DNA from: Actinomycetes bacterium
GTDB lineage: Bacteria; Actinomycetota; Actinomycetes; Actinomycetales; Cellulomonadaceae
Direction of reading: 5' to 3'
DNA: 7,158 nucleotides
Assembly (NCBI GenBank): GCA_023401045.1
Contig: JAEXEM010000097.1
Span: 1 to 7,158 of the forward strand
Part shown: one piece after another, positions 1 through 5,419 of the stretch
Numbering within the stretch: the stretch's first letter is position 1
Layout of the letters: each line of letters begins with the position of its first letter
Translations under genes and position numbers: made by a program
Notes under the pieces: model-generated
What the model saw: only the letters and a program-made list of their open reading frames with translations
The model's database searches: none
What the model was told of the DNA's origin: nothing

Positions 1-393
1 GCCGAGGACGTCGCCGACCGGCCCGACGCGACGGTCCTGTGCTACCCGGTCGTCTCCCTGCTCGAGGAGACCCACGAGAGCTCGACGGAGGCGCTGCTCG
101 GGGCGGACGCGACCGACGAGCAGCGCGCCGCGATGTCCGCCGACCTGCGCGTCGACGCCGCGACGCCGCCGGCGTTCGTCTGGCACACCGCCGACGACGC
201 GGACGTGCCGGTGTCGAACGCCGTGCGGTACGCGCAGGCGCTGTGGCGCGCCGGGGTGCCGGCCGAGCTGCTCGTGCTGCCGCACGGCCGGCACGGCCTC
301 GGCCTGGCCACCGAGGACCCGCACGTGCACGGCTGGGTCGCCGCCTGCACGGACTGGTGGCGCGCGCTCGGCTGGACGGCACCCGTCGCCTGA
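1..393 (+). CDS. Alpha/beta-hydrolase (esterase / dienelactone-hydrolase-like), C-terminal part
   Basis: The frame is open from the first base of the window, so the gene begins upstream; 130 residues are visible and it ends with TGA at 391-393. The visible part is the C-terminal half of an alpha/beta-hydrolase of the acetyl-esterase/BD-FAE type. A WHTADDADVPV segment (codons from 181) carries the acid residue, most likely the second Asp of the pair at 193-198. The PHGRHGLGLA segment carries the catalytic His at 292-294. The nucleophile Ser would lie upstream, outside the window. In this family such enzymes remove acetyl or other acyl groups from sugars and plant polysaccharides. The next gene, 63 bases downstream on the same strand, encodes an arabinofuranosidase, so a deacylating role on arabinan-derived oligosaccharides is plausible, but this is inference. 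Whether it is secreted cannot be judged without the N-terminus. Confidence 0.85.
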   Translation, partial: AEDVADRPDATVLCYPVVSLLEETHESSTEALLGADATDEQRAAMSADLRVDAATPPAFVWHTADDADVPVSNAVRYAQALWRAGVPAELLVLPHGRHGLGLATEDPHVHGWVAACTDWWRALGWTAPVA

Positions 394-397
394 CACG

Positions 398-429
398 CCG
401 GGCGGGACGCCGCGCCCCTCGCCCGCCGG
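398..429 (+). other. Possible hairpin in the esterase-arabinofuranosidase gap
   Basis: An imperfect inverted repeat lies in the 63-base gap. CCGGGCGGG (398-406) can pair with CCCGCCGG (422-429), giving eight GC pairs with one bulged G and a loop of about 15 bases. No T-run follows. It could be a weak attenuator or mRNA-processing hairpin, or chance pairing in GC-rich DNA. Confidence 0.2.
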
Positions 430-456
430 AGGGTGCCGGATGGCAGGGTGGAGGCC

Positions 457-2724
457 GTGAGCACCGTCGCCCCCGACCGCGCCGACGTCACGCCGTTCCC
501 GCTCCACGCGGTGCGGCTCACCTCGGGGCCGTTCGCGGTCGCGCAGCGCACGGCGCTCGAGTACCTCGTCGGCCTCGACCCCGACCGGCTGCTCGCGCCG
601 TTCCGCGCCGAGGCGGGTCTGCCGCCGGTGGCGCCGCGCTACGGCAGCTGGGAGTCGATCGGCCTCGACGGGCACATCGGCGGCCACGCCCTGTCCGGGG
701 CCGCGCTGCAGTGGGCGGCGACGGGCGACGAGCGGGCCGCCGAGCTCGCCCGTGCGCTCGTCGCCGGCCTCGTCGAGTGCCAGGACGCGCTCGGCACGGG
801 GTACGTCGGGGGCGTGCCCGGTGGCGTCGCGCTGTGGGAGTCGGTCGCGTCCGGCGGTGCTGAGGCGGGCTCGTTCGACCTCGGCGGTGCGTGGGTGCCC
901 TGGTACAACGTCCACAAGACGTACGCCGGGCTCCTCGACGCCGCGACGCACGGCCCGGACGACGTGCGCGGGGACGCCCTACGGGCCGCCGTCCGCCTGG
1001 GGGACTGGGGCGTCGCGCTGTCCGACCGGCTCGACGACGCCGCGTTCGCGCGGATGCTGCGGACCGAGTTCGGTGGCATGTGCGAGGCGTACGGGGACCT
1101 CCACGCGCTCACCGGGGACGAGCGGTACGCCGCCCTCGCCCGGCGGTTCGCCGACGAGCGCCTCCTCGGCCCGCTGCGCGAGGGGCGCGACGCGCTCGAC
1201 GGCCTGCACGCCAACACCCAGATCGCCAAGGTCGTCGGCTGGCCGGCCATCGGCGAGGTCGAGGCGGCGACGACGTTCGTCCGCACCGTCCTCGACCGCC
1301 GCACGCTCGCCTTCGGCGGCTGCTCGGTCGCCGAGCACTTCACGCCCGACCCGATCGCGCACGTCACCCACCGCGAGGGCCCGGAGTCGTGCAACACGTC
1401 CAACATGCTCGAGATCGAGCGCCGGCTCCTCGCGCTCGGTGGCGGGACGTGGCTGCTCGACGCCGCGGAGCGCCGGCTCGTCAACCACGTGCTGTCCGCG
1501 CAGCACCCGTGCGGCGGCTTCGTCTACTTCACCCCGGCGCGCCCCGGGCACTACCGGGTCGTCTCGACGCGAGACGTGTGCATGTGGTGCTGCGTCGGCA
1601 CCGGCCTGGAGACGTACGCCCGGCTGGGGGAGCTGACGTACGCGAGCGACGGCGACGACCTGCTCGTCCACCTGCCGGTCCCGTCGCGGCTCGACTGGGC
1701 CGAGCGCGGCGTGCGGGTGCGCCTCGACTCGACGTACCCGGCGGTCGAGGCCGTGACGGACGTGCGGCTCACCGTCGAGGTCGACGGTCCGACGGAGCTC
1801 GCGATCCACGTCCGGCGCCCTGCGTGGGCGACCGAGGACGTCGAGGTGCTCGTCGACGGGCAGCCGGTGGGCGTGCGGGAGCGGGAGGGCTACGTGTCCG
1901 TCCGCCGCACGTGGCTGGGCGGTGAGCGCCTCACGTGGCGGCTCGTCGCGGGCGGTGCGGCCGAGCGGCTTCCCGGGGCGGACGACTGGGTCGCGCTGCG
2001 CTGGGGGCCCGTCGTCCTCGCCGCGCGGGGCGACGCCGACGACCTCGTCGGCCTCCACGCGGACGACGCCCGCATGGGGCACGTCGCGCACGGCCCGCTG
2101 CGCCCGCTGTCCGACGCACCCGTGCTCGTCGGCAGCGACACCGACCTCGCGGCCGCGCTGCGCGTGACGGGGACGGGCGCCGTCGTCCTCGATCGCCAGG
2201 AGGGCCCGATCGCGCTCGAGCCGTTCCACGCGCTGCACGACGCGAGGTACACGCTCTACTTCCCGGCCGCGCGCTCCGACTCCGACGTCCCCGCCCGTCG
2301 CGCCGCGCTCGCCGCCCTCGACGCCGAGCAGCTCGGCCTCGCCGGGCGGACCGTCGACGCCGTCGCGTGCGGCCAGCAGCAGCCCGAGACCGACCACCGC
2401 TTCCACGGCACCTCGACGTCGACCGGCGCCACGGACGGCCGGCACTGGCGCGCGACGGTCGAGCGGTTCGGCTACCGGCTCACCGACCCCGAGGGACGCG
2501 CCGCGGTGCTGCGGGTGACGTACCTCGCGCGGCAGGGGCGTGCGCGTGTGCTCGTCGACGGTGTGGAGGTCGGGCGGCTGGAGGTGATGTCGCACGGCAC
2601 CGAGGTGCGCAGCGTCGACCTGCCGGTGGCGTCCGGTGACCACGACGTCGAGGTCGTCGCGTGCGACGGTCGGCCGACCCCGCCGGTCGTCGCGCTGCAC
2701 CTGCTCGCGGCCGCGACCGGCTGA
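457..2724 (+). CDS. Beta-L-arabinofuranosidase, GH127/GH146 type (formerly DUF1680)
   Basis: The 755-residue product belongs to the GH127/GH146 clan, which releases L-arabinofuranose from beta-linked arabinosides. Clan motifs are DGHIGGHALSG (71-81), PWYNVHKTYAGLLDA (148-162), GPESCNTSNML (308-318) and CMWCCVGTGLE (375-385). By comparison with Bifidobacterium HypBA1, E310, C312, C378 and C379 should form the Zn site, C378 the nucleophile, and E293 (VAEHF) the candidate acid/base. The ESCNTxNML and WCCVGTG wording looks closer to GH146 than to HypBA1. After the (alpha/alpha)6 barrel come beta-rich domains, with a further C-terminal domain from about residue 620, as in longer family members. 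There is no signal peptide, so it should act in the cytoplasm on imported oligosaccharides. GTG at 457 is preferred because AGGG at 445-448 lies 8 bases upstream; GTG at 433 has its purine stretch touching the start codon. It is probably co-transcribed with the esterase. Confidence 0.93.
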   Translation: MSTVAPDRADVTPFPLHAVRLTSGPFAVAQRTALEYLVGLDPDRLLAPFRAEAGLPPVAPRYGSWESIGLDGHIGGHALSGAALQWAATGDERAAELARALVAGLVECQDALGTGYVGGVPGGVALWESVASGGAEAGSFDLGGAWVPWYNVHKTYAGLLDAATHGPDDVRGDALRAAVRLGDWGVALSDRLDDAAFARMLRTEFGGMCEAYGDLHALTGDERYAALARRFADERLLGPLREGRDALDGLHANTQIAKVVGWPAIGEVEAATTFVRTVLDRRTLAFGGCSVAEHFTPDPIAHVTHREGPESCNTSNMLEIERRLLALGGGTWLLDAAERRLVNHVLSAQHPCGGFVYFTPARPGHYRVVSTRDVCMWCCVGTGLETYARLGELTYASDGDDLLVHLPVPSRLDWAERGVRVRLDSTYPAVEAVTDVRLTVEVDGPTELAIHVRRPAWATEDVEVLVDGQPVGVREREGYVSVRRTWLGGERLTWRLVAGGAAERLPGADDWVALRWGPVVLAARGDADDLVGLHADDARMGHVAHGPLRPLSDAPVLVGSDTDLAAALRVTGTGAVVLDRQEGPIALEPFHALHDARYTLYFPAARSDSDVPARRAALAALDAEQLGLAGRTVDAVACGQQQPETDHRFHGTSTSTGATDGRHWRATVERFGYRLTDPEGRAAVLRVTYLARQGRARVLVDGVEVGRLEVMSHGTEVRSVDLPVASGDHDVEVVACDGRPTPPVVALHLLAAATG

Positions 2725-2753
2725 CGGAGTCGTACGGGCGGCGGAGCCGTCAG
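2721..2753. terminator. Candidate bidirectional terminator between convergent genes
   Basis: A perfect 7-base inverted repeat, CTGACGG (2721-2727) and CCGTCAG (2747-2753), flanks a 19-base loop. It sits exactly where the arabinofuranosidase gene and the convergent minus-strand gene end, only 25 bases apart. Each arm contains one of the two stop codons (TGA at 2722-2724; TCA at 2750-2752, read as TGA on the minus strand). There is no T-tract, as is common in actinobacteria. Part of the symmetry comes from the two stop codons themselves, so the evidence is moderate. Confidence 0.35.
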
Positions 2754-3652
2754 GCGGACGCCGCGTGAGGTGCCACGGCCCCGCACACCTCGACGAGCCG
2801 CCCGCGCAGCGCGTTCGACCGCTCGGCGTAGTCGCGCTGCAGCCGCACGTACTCGTGCTTGCCCTCCGGCGTCTCGATCCGGATCGGCGCCAGCCCGTAC
2901 GGCGAGACGTCGTACGGGGACGCCTGCATGTCGGTGACGCGGACCTCCCGGGCGAGCTCGAAGCAGTCGAGCAGCAGGTCACCGGGCACCAGGGGGCCGA
3001 GCTTGAGGGCCCACTTGTAGCAGTCCATCGCGGCGTGCAGGCAGCCCGGCTGCTCCATCGCCACCTGGGTCTCGCGGGTGGGGGTGAGGGTGTTGCGGGG
3101 CACCGCCTCGGGGGTGAAGAACCGGAACGCGTCGATGTGCGTGCACCGGATCCGGTGGGCCTCGACGACGGCGTCCGTGCCGTCCTCGCCGAGCCGCAGC
3201 GGCAGGGGATGGCGGTGCGCGCCCGCCGGCTCGCGGTAGACCATCGCCCACTCGTGCAGCCCGAAGCAGCCGGTCGCGGCCGGGCGGGAGCGGGTGGCGT
3301 CGAGGAGCGTGGCGACGAAGCGCACGGTGTCGCCGCGGGCGGCGGTGAAGGCCTCGGCGTCGAGCGTCACCGTGCCGTCGTCGTCCGTCCGGTACCAGCG
3401 CCACGCGCCGTTCGGCGCCGGGCCGTCCGGGCCGGGGGCGAGCGCCACGCCCGCGCCCGGGTGCCAGCGGCGCAGCTGGGCGGGGGAGGCCGGGTAGTAC
3501 TCGAAGAGGAAGTCCTCGATCGCGTGCTTCTCGTGCCGGGACCGGCGCTCGCGGTGGCCCGCGGTCATCGCGTCGGTTCGCGCCGCGTGCGTCGCGGCAC
3601 GCCGCGTCCACTCCTCGGCGGGGAGCACCGTGAGCGGCGGGGCGGTGGGCAC
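2750..3652 (-). CDS. Conserved actinobacterial protein, usually named 3-methyladenine DNA glycosylase
   Basis: This 300-residue protein matches my memory of a family widespread in high-GC Gram-positives and labelled 3-methyladenine DNA glycosylase. Recognisable segments are VLPAEEW near the N-terminus (9-15), EKHAIEDFLFEYYPASPAQL (41-60) with RRWHPG following, GCFGLHEWAMVYR (128-140), GTDAVVEAHRIRCTHIDAFR (158-177), EQPGCLHAAMDCYKWA (200-215), and a C-terminal RIETPEGKHEYV (258-269). I see no helix-hairpin-helix/GPD motif of the AlkA/Tag type and no signal peptide or membrane segment, so the enzymatic label is weak. The many conserved His, Cys, Glu and aromatic residues suggest an enzyme or metal/ligand binder. 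It starts with GTG at 3650-3652. A TAnnnT box ends 6 bases before the GTG, and GGAG is only 2 bases from it, which points to leaderless translation. It is divergent from the PdxH-like gene and convergent with the arabinofuranosidase gene. Confidence 0.8.
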   Translation of the reverse strand: MPTAPPLTVLPAEEWTRRAATHAARTDAMTAGHRERRSRHEKHAIEDFLFEYYPASPAQLRRWHPGAGVALAPGPDGPAPNGAWRWYRTDDDGTVTLDAEAFTAARGDTVRFVATLLDATRSRPAATGCFGLHEWAMVYREPAGAHRHPLPLRLGEDGTDAVVEAHRIRCTHIDAFRFFTPEAVPRNTLTPTRETQVAMEQPGCLHAAMDCYKWALKLGPLVPGDLLLDCFELAREVRVTDMQASPYDVSPYGLAPIRIETPEGKHEYVRLQRDYAERSNALRGRLVEVCGAVAPHAASA

Positions 3653-3658
3653 GGCTCC

Positions 3659-3664
3659 AGGGTA
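3659..3664 (-). promoter_or_regulatory. -10 box for the 2750-3652 gene, leaderless geometry
   Basis: Read on the minus strand the sequence is TACCCT, which fits TAnnnT. Exactly six bases (GGAGCC) separate it from the GTG start at 3652, so transcription would begin at or next to the start codon. No clear -35 element is visible. Confidence 0.45.
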
Positions 3665-3697
3665 GGTCGCCGGGGGTTGTCGCCGGAGCGGGCGTGC

Positions 3698-3704
3698 GGG
3701 AGGG
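3698..3704 (+). promoter_or_regulatory. Ribosome binding site that decides the PdxH-like start
   Basis: GGGAGGG lies 7 bases before GTG at 3712, ideal spacing. An earlier in-frame GTG at 3694 has only GGAG at 3685-3688, 5 bases away, and would add MREGGG to the front. Confidence 0.6.
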
Positions 3705-3711
3705 TGGCGGC

Positions 3712-4356
3712 GTGCGCGAGCTGCTGAGGTCCCTGCCCGCCCTGTCCGGCTCGGCGCCGGACCTCGACCTCGCAGCCCTCCCGGACGACCCGGTCGAGCT
3801 GTTCGCGCAGTGGTTCGACGTCGCGCTCGCCCGTGGTGTCCCCGAGCCGCACGCGGCGACGCTCGCGACCGCCGACGCCGACGGGCGCCCGGCCGCCCGC
3901 GTGCTCGTCCTCAAGGACGTCGGGCCCGACGGCTTCGCGTTCGCGACCGACGCCCGCAGCGCCAAGGCCCGCGACCTCACGGCGAACCCGCAGGCGTCGC
4001 TGTCCTTCTGGTGGCAGCCTCTCGTGCGCCAGGTGCGGGTGAGCGGGCCGGCGAGGTACCTCGGCGACGCGGCGTCGAGCGACGACTACCTCGCGCGCTC
4101 ACCGGCCTCACGTGCCGCCGCGGCCGGGGTGCGCCCGGGCGAGCCGCTCACCTCGCTCGACGAGCTGCACGCCGCGATGGCGGCCTCCCGGGACCGCATC
4201 GACGCCGACCCGGGCTTCGTGCTCCCGACGTGGCAGGCGTGGCTCGTCGTGCCCGACGTCGTCGAGTTCTGGCAGGGCAGCCCCGACCGTGCGCACGTGC
4301 GGGTCGTCTACCGACGCCGCGACGCCGGCTGGACGCACGAGCTCACCTGGCCGTGA
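3712..4356 (+). CDS. Pyridoxamine/pyridoxine 5'-phosphate oxidase-like flavoprotein (PdxH family, divergent)
   Basis: The 214-residue product has the full PdxH layout. MRELLRSLPAL at the N-terminus is followed by PVELFAQWFDVALARGVPEP (27-46), RVLVLK (63-68, FMN/phosphate region), NPQASLSFWWQPLVRQVRVSG (92-112), VEFWQG (184-189), RAHVRVVYRR (193-202) and a C-terminal ELTWP. PdxH oxidises PNP or PMP to pyridoxal 5'-phosphate with FMN and O2 as a cytoplasmic dimer. By comparison with E. coli PdxH, Lys68, Tyr126, Arg129, Ser133, Arg193 and His195 keep the substrate-binding positions. Two changes stand out. The conserved segment with the FMN-contacting Gln-Ser (KQSS in E. coli) reads GVRPGEP here (139-145). 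RLHDR has become RAHVR. It may be a true PdxH of an actinobacterial subgroup or a paralogue with a shifted substrate. It stands alone, 59 bases from the divergent minus-strand gene, and ends 24 bases before the leader ORF. Confidence 0.82.
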   Translation: MRELLRSLPALSGSAPDLDLAALPDDPVELFAQWFDVALARGVPEPHAATLATADADGRPAARVLVLKDVGPDGFAFATDARSAKARDLTANPQASLSFWWQPLVRQVRVSGPARYLGDAASSDDYLARSPASRAAAAGVRPGEPLTSLDELHAAMAASRDRIDADPGFVLPTWQAWLVVPDVVEFWQGSPDRAHVRVVYRRRDAGWTHELTWP

Positions 4357-4364
4357 CCCGTCGG

Positions 4365-4373
4365 TGCTAGGGT
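4365..4373 (+). promoter_or_regulatory. Extended -10 promoter of the cystine-importer leader
   Basis: TGCTAGGGT combines an extended -10 TGn with a TAnnnT hexamer (4368-4373). Seven bases separate the hexamer from the A of ATG at 4381, the spacing expected if transcription starts on that A, giving a leaderless mRNA. I see no convincing -35 element; the extended TG may compensate. It fits in the 24-base gap after the PdxH-like stop codon, so the importer operon can be transcribed independently. Confidence 0.65.
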
Positions 4374-4380
4374 CCACGGC

Positions 4381-4446
4381 ATGACGACGGCACCGGGCTC
4401 CGTGCTCGCTGCCGCATGTCGTCGTCGTCGCTGTCGCTGTCGCTGA
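4381..4446 (+). CDS. Cys/Arg-rich leader peptide (candidate cysteine attenuator uORF)
   Basis: This is a 21-codon ORF with ATG at 4381 and TGA at 4444-4446. The peptide begins MTTAPGSVLAAA and ends CRRRRCRCR. Cys codons are at 4417, 4432 and 4438, all TGT; every other Cys codon in the genes of this window is TGC. No Shine-Dalgarno is present, but the upstream -10 box is placed for leaderless translation. The ORF lies 159 bases before a predicted cystine-binding protein gene, with hairpins between. Established precedent: leaderless polycysteine uORFs attenuate cysteine-related operons in mycobacteria. Inference: when cysteinyl-tRNA is scarce, ribosomes stall near the end of this ORF, alter downstream RNA folding and allow importer expression. 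The Cys codons are embedded in a TCG/CTGTCG repeat, so a fortuitous repeat ORF remains the main alternative. Confidence 0.6.
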   Translation: MTTAPGSVLAAACRRRRCRCR

Positions 4447-4462
4447 GGACACCGCACCAGCC

Positions 4463-4500
4463 GGGACCCACGGGTCCCCTCGTCACCATCTCGAGGTGAC
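4463..4500 (+). promoter_or_regulatory. Hairpins just downstream of the leader peptide ORF
   Basis: Two adjacent stems can form. The first is GGGACC-CACG-GGTCCC (4463-4478), six pairs and a four-base loop. The second is GTCACC (4482-4487) with GGTGAC (4495-4500) around ATCTCGA. An alternative pairing of CCTCG (4478-4482) with CGAGG (4492-4496) would exclude the second and disturb the first. The first stem begins 17 bases after the leader stop codon, close enough for a ribosome near the end of the uORF to influence it. Neither has a T-run. Confidence 0.45.
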
Positions 4501-4552
4501 CTGCGGCCGGCCGTCGCCGCCGCGCTCCCGAGCCCCGCTCGCCCCATCGCCA

Positions 4553-4586
4553 CGTCACGTCGTGACGGCGTCGCCCCGTCGCCGTC
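4553..4586 (+). promoter_or_regulatory. Overlapping, mutually exclusive hairpins before the binding-protein gene
   Basis: Stem C pairs CGTCAC (4553-4558) with GTGACG (4562-4567). Stem D pairs GACGGCG (4564-4570) with CGCCGTC (4580-4586), seven perfect GC-rich pairs around a nine-base loop. They share GACG at 4564-4567, so only one can form. Stem D ends 6 bases before the Shine-Dalgarno of the binding-protein gene. The arrangement resembles an antiterminator/terminator switch, but GC-rich DNA gives such pairs by chance and no folding was computed. Confidence 0.35.
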
Positions 4587-4592
4587 CGCACC

Positions 4593-4598
4593 GGAAGG
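4593..4598 (+). promoter_or_regulatory. Ribosome binding site of the binding-protein gene
   Basis: GGAAGG lies 7 bases before ATG at 4606. The following TTCC (4599-4602) is complementary to GGAA, but a two-base loop makes local pairing unlikely. Confidence 0.7.
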
Positions 4599-4605
4599 TT
4601 CCCCC

Positions 4606-5388
4606 ATGCGCGTCACCCGTCGTCTGCTCGTCCTGCCCGCCGTCGTCGTCCTCGGGGCGCTCGCCGCCTGCTCCGGCGGGGACGCCGCGCCGGCCGCCGA
4701 GGGGAGCGGGGCGGCGGACGTGCTGCGCGTCGGCACCGAGGGCACGTACTCGCCGTTCAGCTTCCACGACTCCTCCGGCGCCCTCACCGGGTACGACGTC
4801 GAGGTCATCACGGCCGTCGCCGACGAGCTCGGGCTCGAGGTCGAGTTCTCCGAGACGACGTGGGACTCGATCTTCGCCGGTCTCGAGGCCGAGCGGTACG
4901 ACGTCATCGCCAACCAGGTGACCGTCAACGACGAGCGCCGCGCGACGTACGACTTCACCGAGCCGTACACCGTGTCGACCGGTGTCGCCGTCGTCCCCGC
5001 GGACGACACGAGCGTCACCTCGCTCGCCGACGTCGCGGGCCTCACCGCGGCGCAGTCCGCGACGTCGAACTGGTCGAAGGTCGCCACGGACGCCGGGGCG
5101 AAGGTCGAGGCCGTCGAGGGCTTCACGCAGGCGGTGGCGCTGCTCAAGCAGGGTCGCATCGACGTGACGTTCAACGACGACCTCGCGGTGCTCGACTACC
5201 TCACGCAGTCCGGCGACACGTCGGTGAAGATCGCCTTCGAGACCGGGGACACCGTCGAGCAGGCGTTCGCGCTGCGCAAGGACTCCGAGCTGACGTCGCG
5301 GATCGACGAGGCGCTGGCGACCCTGCGGTCGAACGGCACGCTGGCCGAGATCTCGCAGACGTGGTTCGGCCAGGACGTCTCGCAGTGA
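4606..5388 (+). CDS. tcyA: Cystine/amino-acid ABC importer, substrate-binding lipoprotein
   Basis: The 260-residue product begins with a lipoprotein signal peptide: basic MRVTRR, a hydrophobic stretch, and lipobox LAAC with C22 as the lipidated residue. The mature protein should be anchored outside the membrane. From residue 38 on it is a family-3 solute-binding protein: RVGTEGTYSPFSF, TGYDVEV, then NQVTVNDERRATYDF and TEPYT. R111 of the DER motif should hold the amino acid carboxylate. The ending TWFGQDVSQ also fits. It resembles the E. coli cystine-binding protein FliY (from memory: EGTYPPFSF, NQVTISDERKKKYDF, WFGADVTK), so cystine is the favoured ligand; other polar amino acids remain possible. 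It is the first structural gene of a three-gene importer operon, after the Cys-containing leader. ATG at 4606 has a good GGAAGG site. Confidence 0.87.
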   Translation: MRVTRRLLVLPAVVVLGALAACSGGDAAPAAEGSGAADVLRVGTEGTYSPFSFHDSSGALTGYDVEVITAVADELGLEVEFSETTWDSIFAGLEAERYDVIANQVTVNDERRATYDFTEPYTVSTGVAVVPADDTSVTSLADVAGLTAAQSATSNWSKVATDAGAKVEAVEGFTQAVALLKQGRIDVTFNDDLAVLDYLTQSGDTSVKIAFETGDTVEQAFALRKDSELTSRIDEALATLRSNGTLAEISQTWFGQDVSQ

Positions 5389-5419
5389 CCACCGGGGCGC
5401 GAGCGGCGCGGGGACGACG

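Noticed and set aside
433..456. Earlier GTG start of the arabinofuranosidase (433)
   Set aside because: Its purine stretch (GGAGG at 428-432) touches the start codon with no spacer. The start at 457 has AGGG 8 bases upstream.
979..2982. Very long open frame on the minus strand across the arabinofuranosidase gene (667 codons)
   Set aside because: It is a GC-rich shadow: low-complexity Arg/Val/Glu/Asp composition, no recognisable domain, and the opposite strand encodes a clear glycosidase.
4417..4445. CRISPR-like or satellite repeat made of TCG/CTGTCG units
   Set aside because: The units are only 3-6 bases and span about 30 bases, without spacers; it is a microsatellite-like tract inside the leader ORF.
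4504..4513. CGGCCGGCCG palindrome in the leader region
   Set aside because: A perfect 10-base palindrome has no loop as RNA and is expected by chance at this GC content; no partner sites are seen.
4357..4605. SAM, cobalamin or T-box riboswitch in the importer leader
   Set aside because: No T-box sequence, SAM-aptamer core or cobalamin box was recognised; the leader-peptide reading explains more of the region.
4308..5174. Minus-strand open frame covering the leader and binding-protein gene start
   Set aside because: Ser/Thr/Arg-rich shadow with no family motifs; the plus strand has a signal peptide, solute-binding motifs and a good ribosome binding site.
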